Source: Candidatus Opimibacter skivensis (GTDB taxonomy: Bacteria; Bacteroidota; Bacteroidia; Chitinophagales; Saprospiraceae). From it: a stretch of 64,000 nt of DNA. Location: assembly GCA_016721905.1 (NCBI GenBank), contig JADKHH010000023.1, positions 186,001 through 250,000 on the forward strand, read 5' to 3'. The translations under genes and the position numbers were made by a program. The number at the start of each line of letters is the position of its first letter. The stretch's first letter is position 1. Shown here piece after piece: positions 42,440 through 51,347 of the stretch. The notes under the pieces were generated by a model. It searched no databases, had not been told where the DNA came from, and was given only the letters and a program-made list of their open reading frames with translations.

Positions 42440-43526
42440 TGGTGGTGGTACAGGAGGCCATATATATCCGGCTATAGCGATAGCCGATGCGTTGAAGAAA
42501 CGCGAACCGCTCATTGACATATTGTTTGTAGGTGCCCTTGGAAGAATGGAGATGGAGAAGGTACCGGCTGCAGGATATCCGATCGAAGGATTATGGATCA
42601 GTGGACTGCAACGGAAGTTAACCTGGTCTAACCTGATGTTTCCGGTGAAAGTGATGCATAGCATGGTACGATGCCGCTCGATTGTAAAATCCTTTAAACC
42701 GGATGTAGTCGTTGGTGTGGGAGGTTATGCATCAGGACCGCTGGTGAAGGTGGCTACACAAATGGGGATACCCGCTGTATTGCAGGAGCAAAACAGCTAT
42801 CCGGGTATTACTAATAAACTACTGGCAAAAAAGGCCAGTAAGATTTGTGTAGCATATCCGGGGATGGAAAAGTTTTTTCCGAAAGAAAAAATTGTTTTTA
42901 CCGGCAACCCGATGCGCAGTCAGTTAGGCAATGATTTGACGAAGCAGGAGGCAGCAAATCTTTATGGACTTGATCCGGCAAAGAAAACTGTTTTAGCCGT
43001 GGGAGGTAGCCTGGGCGCACGTACAATCAATAAGACAATACAAGAATCGTACGATCTTTTAAAGGATCGGAATGATATACAAGTTCTTTGGCAGATTGGG
43101 AAGCTTTACGCCGCACATTATCTTGAAACACCTGCGGCCAAACTGAGTTGTGTCAGTCCTTCGGTGTATATAGACCGGATGGATCTGGCGTATGCCCTGG
43201 CGGATGTAGTGATTGCGAGAGCAGGCGCTATGACCATCAGCGAACTTTGCCTGACAGGCAAAGCAGTGATACTGGTACCATCACCCTATGTGGCGGAGGA
43301 TCATCAGACACACAATGCGATGTCTCTTGTAAAATTGGGTGCAGCCCTTTTGATTGCTGATAGTGATGCTCCGCAAAGGGCATTTCCGGAGGCACTCAGA
43401 TTGCTGGATCATCCGGAGGAATTAAATAAACTAGAGACAGAAATAAAAAAACTCGGCAGGCCAAATGCAGCTGATGAAGTGGCAGACATCATATTTTCTC
43501 TGGCTCAACCAAAACATAAATTATGA
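42423..43526 (+). CDS. murG: Lipid II synthase (GlcNAc transferase)
   Basis: 367 residues. The N-terminus ISGGGTGGHIYPAIAIADAL is the G-loop of MurG. Next come VGVGGYASGPLVKVATQMGI and LQEQNSYPGITNKLLAKKAS; the C-domain has AVGGSLGARTINKTI and IARAGAMTISELCLTGKAVI, with EDHQTHNAMSLV binding UDP-GlcNAc. It transfers GlcNAc to lipid I on the cytoplasmic face. It overlaps murC by four bases (ATGA type). Confidence 0.95.
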   Translation: MKVIISGGGTGGHIYPAIAIADALKKREPLIDILFVGALGRMEMEKVPAAGYPIEGLWISGLQRKLTWSNLMFPVKVMHSMVRCRSIVKSFKPDVVVGVGGYASGPLVKVATQMGIPAVLQEQNSYPGITNKLLAKKASKICVAYPGMEKFFPKEKIVFTGNPMRSQLGNDLTKQEAANLYGLDPAKKTVLAVGGSLGARTINKTIQESYDLLKDRNDIQVLWQIGKLYAAHYLETPAAKLSCVSPSVYIDRMDLAYALADVVIARAGAMTISELCLTGKAVILVPSPYVAEDHQTHNAMSLVKLGAALLIADSDAPQRAFPEALRLLDHPEELNKLETEIKKLGRPNAADEVADIIFSLAQPKHKL

Positions 43527-44893
43527 TTGGGTTGCGACAATATGACCACATCTACTTTCTCGGCATCGGGGGTATTGGCATGAGTGCATTAGCTCGGTGT
43601 TGTATGCTCTGGGGTATCCGTGTCAGTGGTTATGACAGGCAGTCGAGTGCGATCACGGATGCACTCATGGAGGAAGGAGCAAAGATCCATTTTGATGATG
43701 ATCCCGAGGAGATTGATGGTCATCCGGACCTGGTGATTTTTACACCAGCCATTCCGGCAGACAGCAGATTGAGGGCGCATTTCATAAGGTTTAATGTGCC
43801 GATGGTGAAGAGGTCAGAAGCATTGGAATCGGTTACCGCTGGAATTGATACTATAGCAGTAGCCGGAACACACGGAAAGACCACAACATCTTCGATGATC
43901 AGTTATCTGCTCCACCGCACGGGTATCAAGCATACGGCCATACTCGGAGGGATCGCAGCCAACTATGATTCAAACTTTCATTCCGAAAGTCTTGAGTTGA
44001 TGGTTGTAGAAGCAGATGAATATGACAGATCCTTTTTGAGACTTCACCCGCGTTGGGTCGTTGTCACAGCGATGGATCCGGATCATCTGGACATCTACGG
44101 AACGTATGAATCAATGCTGGATGGCTATCGACAGTTTATCCGACAGATTCAACCCGGAGGTGTGTTCTTATACAGGTCTGGACTTGAAACACTGATAGGA
44201 GAGCCTGTACTGAATGAGTTAAAAGAGAAACAAGTAACAGTGAGGTCATATGGTGTTGAAAAAGGTGAATATCATACTGAAGAATTGAGGGTGGAGAAAG
44301 GAGTATGGCATTGGAATCTTATCACACCGGAAGGAAGGATAGATGATCTTGCCTTACTGATGCCGGGCCGGCATAATGTTCAGAATGCAACCGCAGCATG
44401 TGCGATAGCGCTGCAGGCGGGTGCAGATGGAAACAGGTTACAGGCAGCATTACCCGGATACAAAGGTGTGTCCAGGAGGTTTGAAATCAGATATAAAGAT
44501 GATGAGCGTGTGATGATTGATGATTACGCACATCATCCTGCAGAATTGGCAGCAGCCATTACTGCAGCGCGGGAAACATTTGGCGGACCGGTGACAGGGG
44601 TATTTCAGCCGCACCTGTATTCCAGGACCAGAGACCTGGCACAGGGATTTGCAGATGCACTGGATATGCTGGATTATCCTGTGATCATAGACATCTATCC
44701 GGCACGTGAATTACCGATTGAAGGTGTAAGCTCCCAAACCATATTTGACCTGATGAAAAACCCGAATAAGCAATGGTGCAAGGGAGACAGTTGGGTTGAA
44801 TGGATAATAAAACATAAACCTCGTGTATTGATTACACTTGGTGCAGGAGATCTGGATAAACACATTCCTGATTTGATCAGGAAACTATATTGA
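43523..44893 (+). CDS. murC: UDP-MurNAc:L-Ala ligase
   Basis: 456 residues. FLGIGGIGMSALARCCML at the start, ATP site VAGTHGKTTTSSMISYLL (~113), VVEADEYDRSFLRLHPRWVV, AMDPDHLDIYGTYES, MIDDYAHHPAELAAAITAAR and FQPHLYSRTRDL. It adds the first amino acid of the stem peptide. Within the tightly packed murD-ftsW-murG-murC block. Confidence 0.95.
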   Translation: MIGLRQYDHIYFLGIGGIGMSALARCCMLWGIRVSGYDRQSSAITDALMEEGAKIHFDDDPEEIDGHPDLVIFTPAIPADSRLRAHFIRFNVPMVKRSEALESVTAGIDTIAVAGTHGKTTTSSMISYLLHRTGIKHTAILGGIAANYDSNFHSESLELMVVEADEYDRSFLRLHPRWVVVTAMDPDHLDIYGTYESMLDGYRQFIRQIQPGGVFLYRSGLETLIGEPVLNELKEKQVTVRSYGVEKGEYHTEELRVEKGVWHWNLITPEGRIDDLALLMPGRHNVQNATAACAIALQAGADGNRLQAALPGYKGVSRRFEIRYKDDERVMIDDYAHHPAELAAAITAARETFGGPVTGVFQPHLYSRTRDLAQGFADALDMLDYPVIIDIYPARELPIEGVSSQTIFDLMKNPNKQWCKGDSWVEWIIKHKPRVLITLGAGDLDKHIPDLIRKLY

Positions 44894-44894
44894 A

Positions 44895-45665
44895 ATGAAA
44901 GGATTAAGTAAACATCGTATCAAAACATTTTTATGGCTGGTCCTGCTGACCGTGCTGACAGGGGTGACCCTGACAGCCGCGCGATTCCAGGCGGACGATG
45001 TCATCAAAGGTGTCGAGGCTGAAGTGGTGTTGCTAGAGAAAGGTAATAACCTCATCCTGCCGGAGGAGTTTGTCAGTATGGTGGCAAAGAAATTCGGGCC
45101 GATGAAAGGCTTGCCGATTGACATGGTGGATATGCGGAGTGTTGAAGAATATTTACTCACGAATCCATATGTGAGAAAAGCAGATGTGTATCTCAGTGCT
45201 TCAGGTGTACTCATCCTGAATCTGCATCAAAGGATGCCGTTGATGCGCGTAGTGGATAACAGTGGAAAGCATTGGTACATAGATACGGATACCGTGATGA
45301 TGCCTGTGTCCAGGCACTTTACGGCGAGGGTGCCATTGGTCAATGGTGATTTTCCGGCAACAACGGATGTGAAAAAATGGCCGGTGGATGATTTATTCAA
45401 GATCACCGGATTATTGCAGGAAGATGAGTTTATGGGCTCATTGATAGATCAGATATATGTTGAAAGCACAGACAAAATCTGGCTTGTGCCCCGGTTGGGA
45501 CCATCCAGGATTTTAGTAGGTAATACAAATGATCTTGAAGATAAAGCGGAACGAATACAGAAACTATATAAAAAGGCTCTTCCCTCTACCGGGTGGGATG
45601 CTTATTCATATATCGATACACGATTTGCAGGGCAGATCGTAGCCAAAAAGAGATTAAACCAATAA
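44895..45665 (+). CDS. ftsQ: FtsQ/DivIB-like divisome protein
   Basis: 256 residues. Short basic cytoplasmic tail (MKGLSKHRIK), one membrane helix (~11-30), then a POTRA-like part (GLPIDMVDMRSVEEYLLTNP, YVRKADVYLSASGVLILNLH) and a beta domain with WYIDTDTVMMPVSRHFTAR. Low sequence conservation is normal for FtsQ. The position between murC and ftsA and the topology support the call. It links early and late divisome parts through FtsL. Confidence 0.88.
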   Translation: MKGLSKHRIKTFLWLVLLTVLTGVTLTAARFQADDVIKGVEAEVVLLEKGNNLILPEEFVSMVAKKFGPMKGLPIDMVDMRSVEEYLLTNPYVRKADVYLSASGVLILNLHQRMPLMRVVDNSGKHWYIDTDTVMMPVSRHFTARVPLVNGDFPATTDVKKWPVDDLFKITGLLQEDEFMGSLIDQIYVESTDKIWLVPRLGPSRILVGNTNDLEDKAERIQKLYKKALPSTGWDAYSYIDTRFAGQIVAKKRLNQ

Positions 45666-45677
45666 ATTTTTTTCCTC

Positions 45678-47045
45678 ATGAGATACAGAGAAATTCAAAA
45701 GTCCAAAACGGTCGTCGCCCTTGATATAGGGACGACTAAGATTTGCGTCATGGTAGGACGACGCAATGAGTACGGTAGCATCGAGATCCTGGGGGTTGGA
45801 AAAGTGGCATCTGAAGGAGTTCGTCGCGGCGTAGTCGCCAACATTGATAAGACCGTCCGCTCTATCGAAGAGGCTGTCATCCAGGCGGAAAAAAGTGCCG
45901 GGATGGAGATCATCGAAGTGTATGCCGGTATCGCTGGACAGCATATCAAGAGTTTGCAACATCAAGGAATTCTCACCCTTGCTGATGCCGATAAAGAGAT
46001 AGCTAAGTCCGACCTGCAAACACTGCTGGATGATATGTACAGGCTTGCATTGCCTCCGGGTGATAAGATCCTGCACATCCTGCCTCAGGAATATACGGTA
46101 GATGATGAGGAAGGAATCCTGGATCCTGTCGGTATGTGCGGTCATCGCCTGATCGGTAATTTCCACGTAGTCACCGGACAATTGTCTGCGCATAAGAATA
46201 TAGAAAGATGTGTCGAAAAAGCAGGGCTCAAAGTCGCTGACTTCGTACTCGAGCCTATAGCTTCTGCAGCGGCTGTATTGAGTGAGGAAGAAAAAGAAGC
46301 TGGTGTAGCGCTGGTAGATATCGGTGGAGGTACAACAGATATCACCATTTTCCAGGAAGGGATCATACGCCATACAGCGGTTGTTCCTTTCGGAGGTGAT
46401 GTCATCACAGCGGATATCAAGGAAGGATGTACGGTGATGTATGAGCAGGCAGAAAAACTGAAGAAGAAATTTGGTTCGGCTCTCGCTGAATGCATCGTAG
46501 ATAACCGGATCATCACGATCCCGAGTTTCAACGGAAGGGATTACAAGGAGATCTCCGAAAAAAATCTTTCCCTGATCATACAGGCGAGAATGGAAGAGAT
46601 CCTGGAATTGGTGAGAGTGGAGATTAAAAAGTCCGGATACGAGCGCAAATTGATCGGGGGTATTGTACTCACGGGTGGAGGCGCGTTGTTGAGTAAAGTG
46701 GATTTGTTGGCTGAGTATCGTACAGGTATGAGTGCGCGTGTTGGACTGCCGATCGAGCACATTGCTTCACGTCAACGTGATGATGTATCCAGTCCGATAT
46801 ACGCTACAGCCATCGGGTTGATCATTCATGGATTGTCCACGCCGGATGAAATCGATGAAACCGATAAAATGGTCAACACCAAAGCACCTGAAATGATGAA
46901 GGCTGATGCTGACGCACCGAAGGTAATTGCTGCTGAGCCGGAGCATGAACATGCTGAAGAACGGAGTGGACCAAAGTGGTACGACAAGCTGCTAAATAAG
47001 ACGAAAGAATTTTTCGAAGCTACACCGAACCAGGATTTCCTCTAA
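45678..47045 (+). CDS. ftsA: Cell-division actin-like protein FtsA
   Basis: 455 residues. Actin-fold ATPase: VVALDIGTTKICVMVGRR (phosphate 1), ALVDIGGGTTDITIFQEG (phosphate 2), IGGIVLTGGGALLSKVDLL (adenosine). A 1C subdomain at ~85-165 includes VYAGIAGQHIKSLQHQG. A charged linker leads to the C-terminal amphipathic helix KWYDKLLNKTKEFFEA, the membrane anchor for FtsZ. Twelve bases after ftsQ; 54 bp before ftsZ. Confidence 0.95.
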   Translation: MRYREIQKSKTVVALDIGTTKICVMVGRRNEYGSIEILGVGKVASEGVRRGVVANIDKTVRSIEEAVIQAEKSAGMEIIEVYAGIAGQHIKSLQHQGILTLADADKEIAKSDLQTLLDDMYRLALPPGDKILHILPQEYTVDDEEGILDPVGMCGHRLIGNFHVVTGQLSAHKNIERCVEKAGLKVADFVLEPIASAAAVLSEEEKEAGVALVDIGGGTTDITIFQEGIIRHTAVVPFGGDVITADIKEGCTVMYEQAEKLKKKFGSALAECIVDNRIITIPSFNGRDYKEISEKNLSLIIQARMEEILELVRVEIKKSGYERKLIGGIVLTGGGALLSKVDLLAEYRTGMSARVGLPIEHIASRQRDDVSSPIYATAIGLIIHGLSTPDEIDETDKMVNTKAPEMMKADADAPKVIAAEPEHEHAEERSGPKWYDKLLNKTKEFFEATPNQDFL

Positions 47046-47099
47046 GCCGACAACATATCAGGATCAAATTATAATACCAAATCTAAAAACTCACTCATC

Positions 47100-48551
47100 A
47101 TGTTATTCGATATACCTAAAGTAGAAAAAAGCATCATCAAGGTCCTCGGTGTAGGTGGTGGCGGAAGCAATGCCGTATCCTATATGTACAAGCAAGGGAT
47201 TACCGGTGTCGACTTTGCCATATGCAACACGGACAACCAGGCCATGGAGACCAGTCCGATTCCCGTCAAGATACGTCTCGGCCCGGAACTCACCGGTGGT
47301 CGTGGTGCAGGTTCAAGGCCACAGATGGGTAAGCAAGCCTGCATAGAATCTATTGATGACATCCGTGATTTTATACTTGATGGCACTAAGATGTTGTTTG
47401 TCACTGCCGGTATGGGTGGTGGAACAGGTACAGGTGCTGCACCTATCATTGCCAAAGCAGCACGTGAAGCTGACATTCTTACCGTGGGCATCGTCACACT
47501 GCCATTTACCTTTGAAGGTAGCCGCAGGAAACGTCAGGCCCTGGAAGGACTTGAAGAAATGAAATCCAACGTGGATGCCTTGATCGTGATCTCTAATGAT
47601 AAGCTCAGGGACCTGCATGGTGATCTTAAATTGTCTGATGCCTTCAGCAGGGCGGATAATATCCTGACCACTGCAGCAAGAGGTATTGCCGAAATCATCA
47701 CAATGGAAGGATATGTCAACGTTGACTTTGAAGATGTCAATACAGTGATGAGAGATAGTGGCGTGGCCATCATGGGTACGGCAACGTTTGAAGGTGAGAA
47801 CCGCGCGAAGAAAGCAGTTCAGGCAGCCCTTAATTCTCCACTGCTGGAAGACAATGATATCCGGGGTGCACAACACATCCTGCTCAATATTTCTTCAGGT
47901 CGTGTGGAAGTAACCATGGATGAAGTATTTGAAATCACAGAGTATATCCAGGCAGAAGCTGGTTATGGCACTGACCTGATCTGGGGTAATTGTGTTGATG
48001 AATCATTGGGTGAGAAACTATCTGTGACGATCATCGCTACAGGATTCGAACAGAATATGATGAAGACTGAGAAGCATGATACACAGAAGATCCTGGTCGG
48101 CATCGATGAGGATATGGGTATCACCGCTAAATCAATGGCAGAAGACGAAGATGATTTTGAGATCACCAATGAGCGTCCTATGGATATGGAGCCAGTCATT
48201 GCACCTAAGGAAACACCGGTTGAAAAGCCAAGGCATACCTACAATGATCCTTACATGCGGCCAGATGATGTAGAGAAACGTGAGGAGATACGCCGGTCGT
48301 TGAAGGAAAAGGAAGCGCAACGTATGCGTGAAGAACCTGCTGCACCAGTAGTGAATGTCAATCCAAGTCGTATGCAAAATTCGGAATGGATCGCGGAGAT
48401 GACCAAGGTGCCTGCATTTGCACGCCGTAAGATACAATTGGATGATGTGACCCCTTCTTCAGAGATGAAGATGTCAAGACTCACCGTGAGTGATGATGAA
48501 GGGGATGAAATCCTGAAAGGCAATACTTACCTGTACGATAAACCTTGTTAG
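47100..48551 (+). CDS. ftsZ: Cell-division tubulin homologue FtsZ
   Basis: 483 residues. N-terminal GVGGGGSNAVSYMYKQGI, tubulin signature AGMGGGTGTGAAPIIAKAAR (~102), T7-loop region SRADNILTTAARGIAEIITM, then the activation domain to ~320 (ILLNISSGRVEVTMDEVFEI). It is followed by a long acidic, charged linker (~330-465) and a short C-terminal peptide ending in GNTYLYDKPC. It forms the Z-ring. Last gene of the cluster; a strong terminator follows 56 bp later. Confidence 0.96.
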   Translation: MLFDIPKVEKSIIKVLGVGGGGSNAVSYMYKQGITGVDFAICNTDNQAMETSPIPVKIRLGPELTGGRGAGSRPQMGKQACIESIDDIRDFILDGTKMLFVTAGMGGGTGTGAAPIIAKAAREADILTVGIVTLPFTFEGSRRKRQALEGLEEMKSNVDALIVISNDKLRDLHGDLKLSDAFSRADNILTTAARGIAEIITMEGYVNVDFEDVNTVMRDSGVAIMGTATFEGENRAKKAVQAALNSPLLEDNDIRGAQHILLNISSGRVEVTMDEVFEITEYIQAEAGYGTDLIWGNCVDESLGEKLSVTIIATGFEQNMMKTEKHDTQKILVGIDEDMGITAKSMAEDEDDFEITNERPMDMEPVIAPKETPVEKPRHTYNDPYMRPDDVEKREEIRRSLKEKEAQRMREEPAAPVVNVNPSRMQNSEWIAEMTKVPAFARRKIQLDDVTPSSEMKMSRLTVSDDEGDEILKGNTYLYDKPC

Positions 48552-48606
48552 TCTATCGGAGGAAGTAATACAATTATTTATTCTCTTTTCTTGAGGTTGG
48601 TTTAAG

Positions 48607-48644
48607 GGTCTGAGGTGAGAACTCAGACCTTTTTTTTTTTTTTT
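48607..48644 (+). terminator. Terminator of the dcw operon
   Basis: Perfect 8-bp stem GGTCTGAG/CTCAGACC, seven-base loop, then about fifteen T residues. Confidence 0.9.
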
Positions 48645-48913
48645 CTTCGCGCAAAAAGCCCCAAAAGCCCGGGGCCCAAAAAACCCGCTAAAACTGTAAT
48701 TTAAAAGGCTCGTTTCGTTGCCTACTTTTGCATTGCCCAAAGTAACAAAAATCTAGGCGGCCAAACTCGCTTATCAGAGCTCTTCGGGCATATAGTTTGG
48801 CTTCCTGGTATGCTGGCACTGAATGCGCTTGTTCGCTTTTCATATTTTGTTTCTTGACGTTGTTTCGACATCATGAGTCATGTCCATGCCTGAAACAAAT
48901 CTTCCTCGCAGCT

Positions 48914-49120
48914 CGGACAGTTTTGAGCGACAGACCTGTGCCCGATTCGAGGTGATTTTAAAGAGAAAATTGGGAGCGTTGCTGCGGTAGAGGTTGAGTA
49001 ATGCACGCCCCGGGGTTCGCATGCTTTGCATTGAGGGTGGCGCGACACAGGGGTGAGGGGCAGCGTGGGCCAATCGGACAGTTTTGAGCGACAGTCTTGT
49101 GCCCGATTCGAGATGATTTT
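48914..49120. repeat. 46-bp direct repeat pair
   Basis: Both copies start CGGACAGTTTTGAGCGACAG, continue with TGTGCCCGATTCGAG and end GATTTT, with about three mismatches. They are 161 bp apart and bracket a GC-rich segment (48960-49074) with no gene. Confidence 0.7.
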
Positions 49121-49131
49121 TTAATAGTGGG

Positions 49132-49268
49132 TAATTAGGAGGCCGCAGGCCTCCTAATTAAAAAATCTAAGTTGGGCTTAGGTTGTACCTAAGACCGCGT
49201 ACGATAAATCAAAGGAAGCATCTTCCGGGCAATATCATGTACGCCGTTTATAACGGCAGGTAATAATC
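49132..49268 (-). repeat. Three-hairpin dispersed element, copy 3 (inverted)
   Basis: Read on the minus strand: ATTACCTGCCGTT with AACGGC (hairpin 1), TGATTTATCGTACGCGGTC-like middle, hairpin 2 with arms CTTAGGT/ACCTAAG and loop ACA, linker GCCCAAC, hairpin 3 with 13-bp arms TAATTAGGAGGCC/GGCCTCCTAATTA and a three-base loop (49132-49160). The stems differ from copies 1 and 2 with compensating changes. Confidence 0.75.
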
Positions 49269-49312
49269 TGCTCTATGCCCTCTGCGCTATGCTCTATGCC
49301 CTTTGTATTCCC

Positions 49313-49320
49313 TACCTTTG
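49313..49320 (+). promoter_or_regulatory. -7 box abutting the ABC exporter start
   Basis: TACCTTTG ends seven bases before the ATG at 49328, which argues for this start over the upstream in-frame codon at 49289 and for a leaderless or very short leader. Confidence 0.5.
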
Positions 49321-49327
49321 CCCACTT

Positions 49328-51127
49328 ATGGCACTCAGACGAAGTAAAGAAGAGAATACAGAAGAAGAGAAAACCAAACGCCTCACCCTAGAGCAATTGA
49401 AGGAAGTAAAGGGAATGTTGTCCTTTATACGGCCGTACCGATGGCATTTTATCGGCGGCTTGATCCTGCTGTTCCTGGGCAGTATGACCTTTATGGTGTT
49501 TCCGTACCTCGCCGGGGAACTGGCGGATGTGGCTACGGGGACAAGTAAGCTGGGGCTGGACCTCAACCAGATCGGACTCATCCTCATCGGTATCCTCATC
49601 CTGCAGGGTGTCATGAGTTATCTCCGCGTGATCTGGTTTGCGGTGGTCAGTGAAAAGGGGATGGCTGATGTGCGGAGCAGTATCTATCAAAAATTGATCG
49701 GGCTGCCTGTGTATTTTTTTGAACGTAACAGGGTAGGGGATCTCACCAGTAGAATCTCTGAAGATGTCAACAGACTTTCAGCGGTTTTTTCAAACACACT
49801 CGCTGAACTGATACGGCAAGTCCTGATCCTGATCACAGGGATCGTTTTCCTGATGGTCACTACACCGAGATTGAGTCTCACCATGTTGGCTACGTTTCCG
49901 GTTATCGTGATTGGCGCCATGTATTTTGGCCGATTTGTACGTAATCTTTCAAGGACCAGGCAAAAATCATTAGCCAACACGAATACTGTAGTTGAAGAAA
50001 CCTTACAGAATATCAACACCGTCAAAGCCTTCACCAATGAATCATTTGAATACAACAGGTATAAGAGTGAGATGGGAGATGTAGTCAAGACCTCACTTCA
50101 GCTTGCAAAGTATCGTGCTGCCTTTGCTACGTTTATTATTGTGGTATTGTTTGGTGTGATTTTCTTCATCCTGTGGTATGGGGCTAAGATGGTACAAAAC
50201 CATACGATGACTATTGGTCAGTTGGTTTCCTTTATCAGTTATACAGCGATCATTGGCGCAGCGATTGGTAGCCTTGGTAACTTCTATACTGAGATTGTTA
50301 CCGCACTGGGTGGAACGGAACGCATTCGTGAAATACTCAATGAGACTGTGGAAGTGAACGTCCCGGTTAACGTCAATCGACCGAAAGTAGAAGGCCATAT
50401 CCGATTTGAAAATGTATATTTTGATTATCCATCGAGACCGGACATGCCGGTGCTGCGGGGTATCAATCTCGATATTCTTCCCGGACAAAAAATTGCCTTG
50501 GTAGGGCAGAGTGGTTCCGGAAAAAGTACGATTGCTTCACTCCTCATGCGTCTTTATCCATGGCAACAAGGGCAGATAACGCTGGATGGAAAGCCAATCG
50601 AAGAAATGGATATCTCCTCTTACAGATCTGTCTATGCGATTGTACCGCAAGAAGTATTATTGTTTGGAGGAAGTATCCGGGAGAATATACTCTACGGTCA
50701 TCCGGGAGCATCAGAGGAAGAATTGATGAGTGCAGCACGCACTTCCAATAGCCTTGATTTTATACAATCATTTCCGGATGGCTTTGACACCATCGTGGGT
50801 GAGCGTGGCATCAAGCTCAGTGGTGGACAACGCCAGCGCATTGCCATTGCTCGTGCGGTGTTACGTAATCCTGATGTGTTGATCCTTGATGAAGCTACTT
50901 CATCACTCGATGCTGAATCTGAAAAGGTGGTGCAGGAAGCGCTCGAGCGTTTGCTGGAAGGCAGGACGGCGATTATTATTGCACACAGATTGGCTACGAT
51001 CCGAAATGTTGATTGCATCTACGTCCTGGAGGATGGTAAGATTGTGGAGAAGGGAACGCATGATGAGTTGAGTGTGAAGGAGGAAGGTTTGTATGCGGCG
51101 CTGGCGCGCCTGCAGTTTGACATTTAA
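49328..51127 (+). CDS. ABC exporter (MsbA/ABCB type half-transporter)
   Basis: 599 residues from ATG 49328 (MALRRSKEENTEEEKTKRL). Six membrane helices in residues ~35-310 and an ATPase at ~345-590: Walker A GQSGSGKST (~393), Q-loop VPQEVLLFGG, signature LSGGQRQRIAIARA (~496), Walker B VLILDEATSSLD (~518), H-loop IIAHRLAT. It works as a homodimer at the inner membrane. MsbA-like lipid export is one possibility; substrate not determinable. A tract of GTTGATGG and TCACGCC repeats separates it from murB. Confidence 0.9.
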   Translation: MALRRSKEENTEEEKTKRLTLEQLKEVKGMLSFIRPYRWHFIGGLILLFLGSMTFMVFPYLAGELADVATGTSKLGLDLNQIGLILIGILILQGVMSYLRVIWFAVVSEKGMADVRSSIYQKLIGLPVYFFERNRVGDLTSRISEDVNRLSAVFSNTLAELIRQVLILITGIVFLMVTTPRLSLTMLATFPVIVIGAMYFGRFVRNLSRTRQKSLANTNTVVEETLQNINTVKAFTNESFEYNRYKSEMGDVVKTSLQLAKYRAAFATFIIVVLFGVIFFILWYGAKMVQNHTMTIGQLVSFISYTAIIGAAIGSLGNFYTEIVTALGGTERIREILNETVEVNVPVNVNRPKVEGHIRFENVYFDYPSRPDMPVLRGINLDILPGQKIALVGQSGSGKSTIASLLMRLYPWQQGQITLDGKPIEEMDISSYRSVYAIVPQEVLLFGGSIRENILYGHPGASEEELMSAARTSNSLDFIQSFPDGFDTIVGERGIKLSGGQRQRIAIARAVLRNPDVLILDEATSSLDAESEKVVQEALERLLEGRTAIIIAHRLATIRNVDCIYVLEDGKIVEKGTHDELSVKEEGLYAALARLQFDI

Positions 51128-51338
51128 AGGCAAGGGAGGAGGAGGCCGAGAGCGAGGGGTGTAAATGCTGTAGTGCGAAACAAAGGCTTGTGTCAGGGTA
51201 ATGATGGTTGATGGGTTGATGGGTTGATAGGTTGATCTCACGCCTCACGCCTCACGATTCACGTCTTACGCTTCACGATTCACGCCTCACGTTAGGACTC
51301 ACAACTCACAATTCACAATTCACATTTTTAGTATTATT
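51128..51338. repeat. Octamer and heptamer repeats before murB
   Basis: 51201-51236 GTTGATGG/GTTGATAG octamers, 51238-51292 TCACGCC/TCACGAT heptamers, 51298-51323 ACTCACA/ATTCACA units. No gene seen. Confidence 0.75.
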
Positions 51339-51347
51339 TTGTCAGCT

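Larger units (their letters stand above)
48645..49312. other. Repeat-rich gap after ftsZ
   Basis: No credible gene. It holds a 46-bp direct repeat (48914-48959 and 49075-49120), an inverted copy of the three-hairpin element (49132-49268), a CTATGCCC repeat (49271-49305) and, near 48715-48755, a segment with ACTTTTGCATTGCCCAAAGT, an imperfect inverted repeat of a kind common upstream of Bacteroidota mobile remnants. Confidence 0.6.

Noticed and set aside
45654..46760. 368-codon open frame opposite ftsA
   Set aside because: It lies fully antisense to a clear ftsA with intact motifs, and its translation is Cys/His/Arg-rich without any recognisable domain.
48840..49073. 77-codon open frame after ftsZ
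   Set aside because: It crosses a 46-bp direct repeat and has no domain or promoter; composition looks like the surrounding non-coding DNA.
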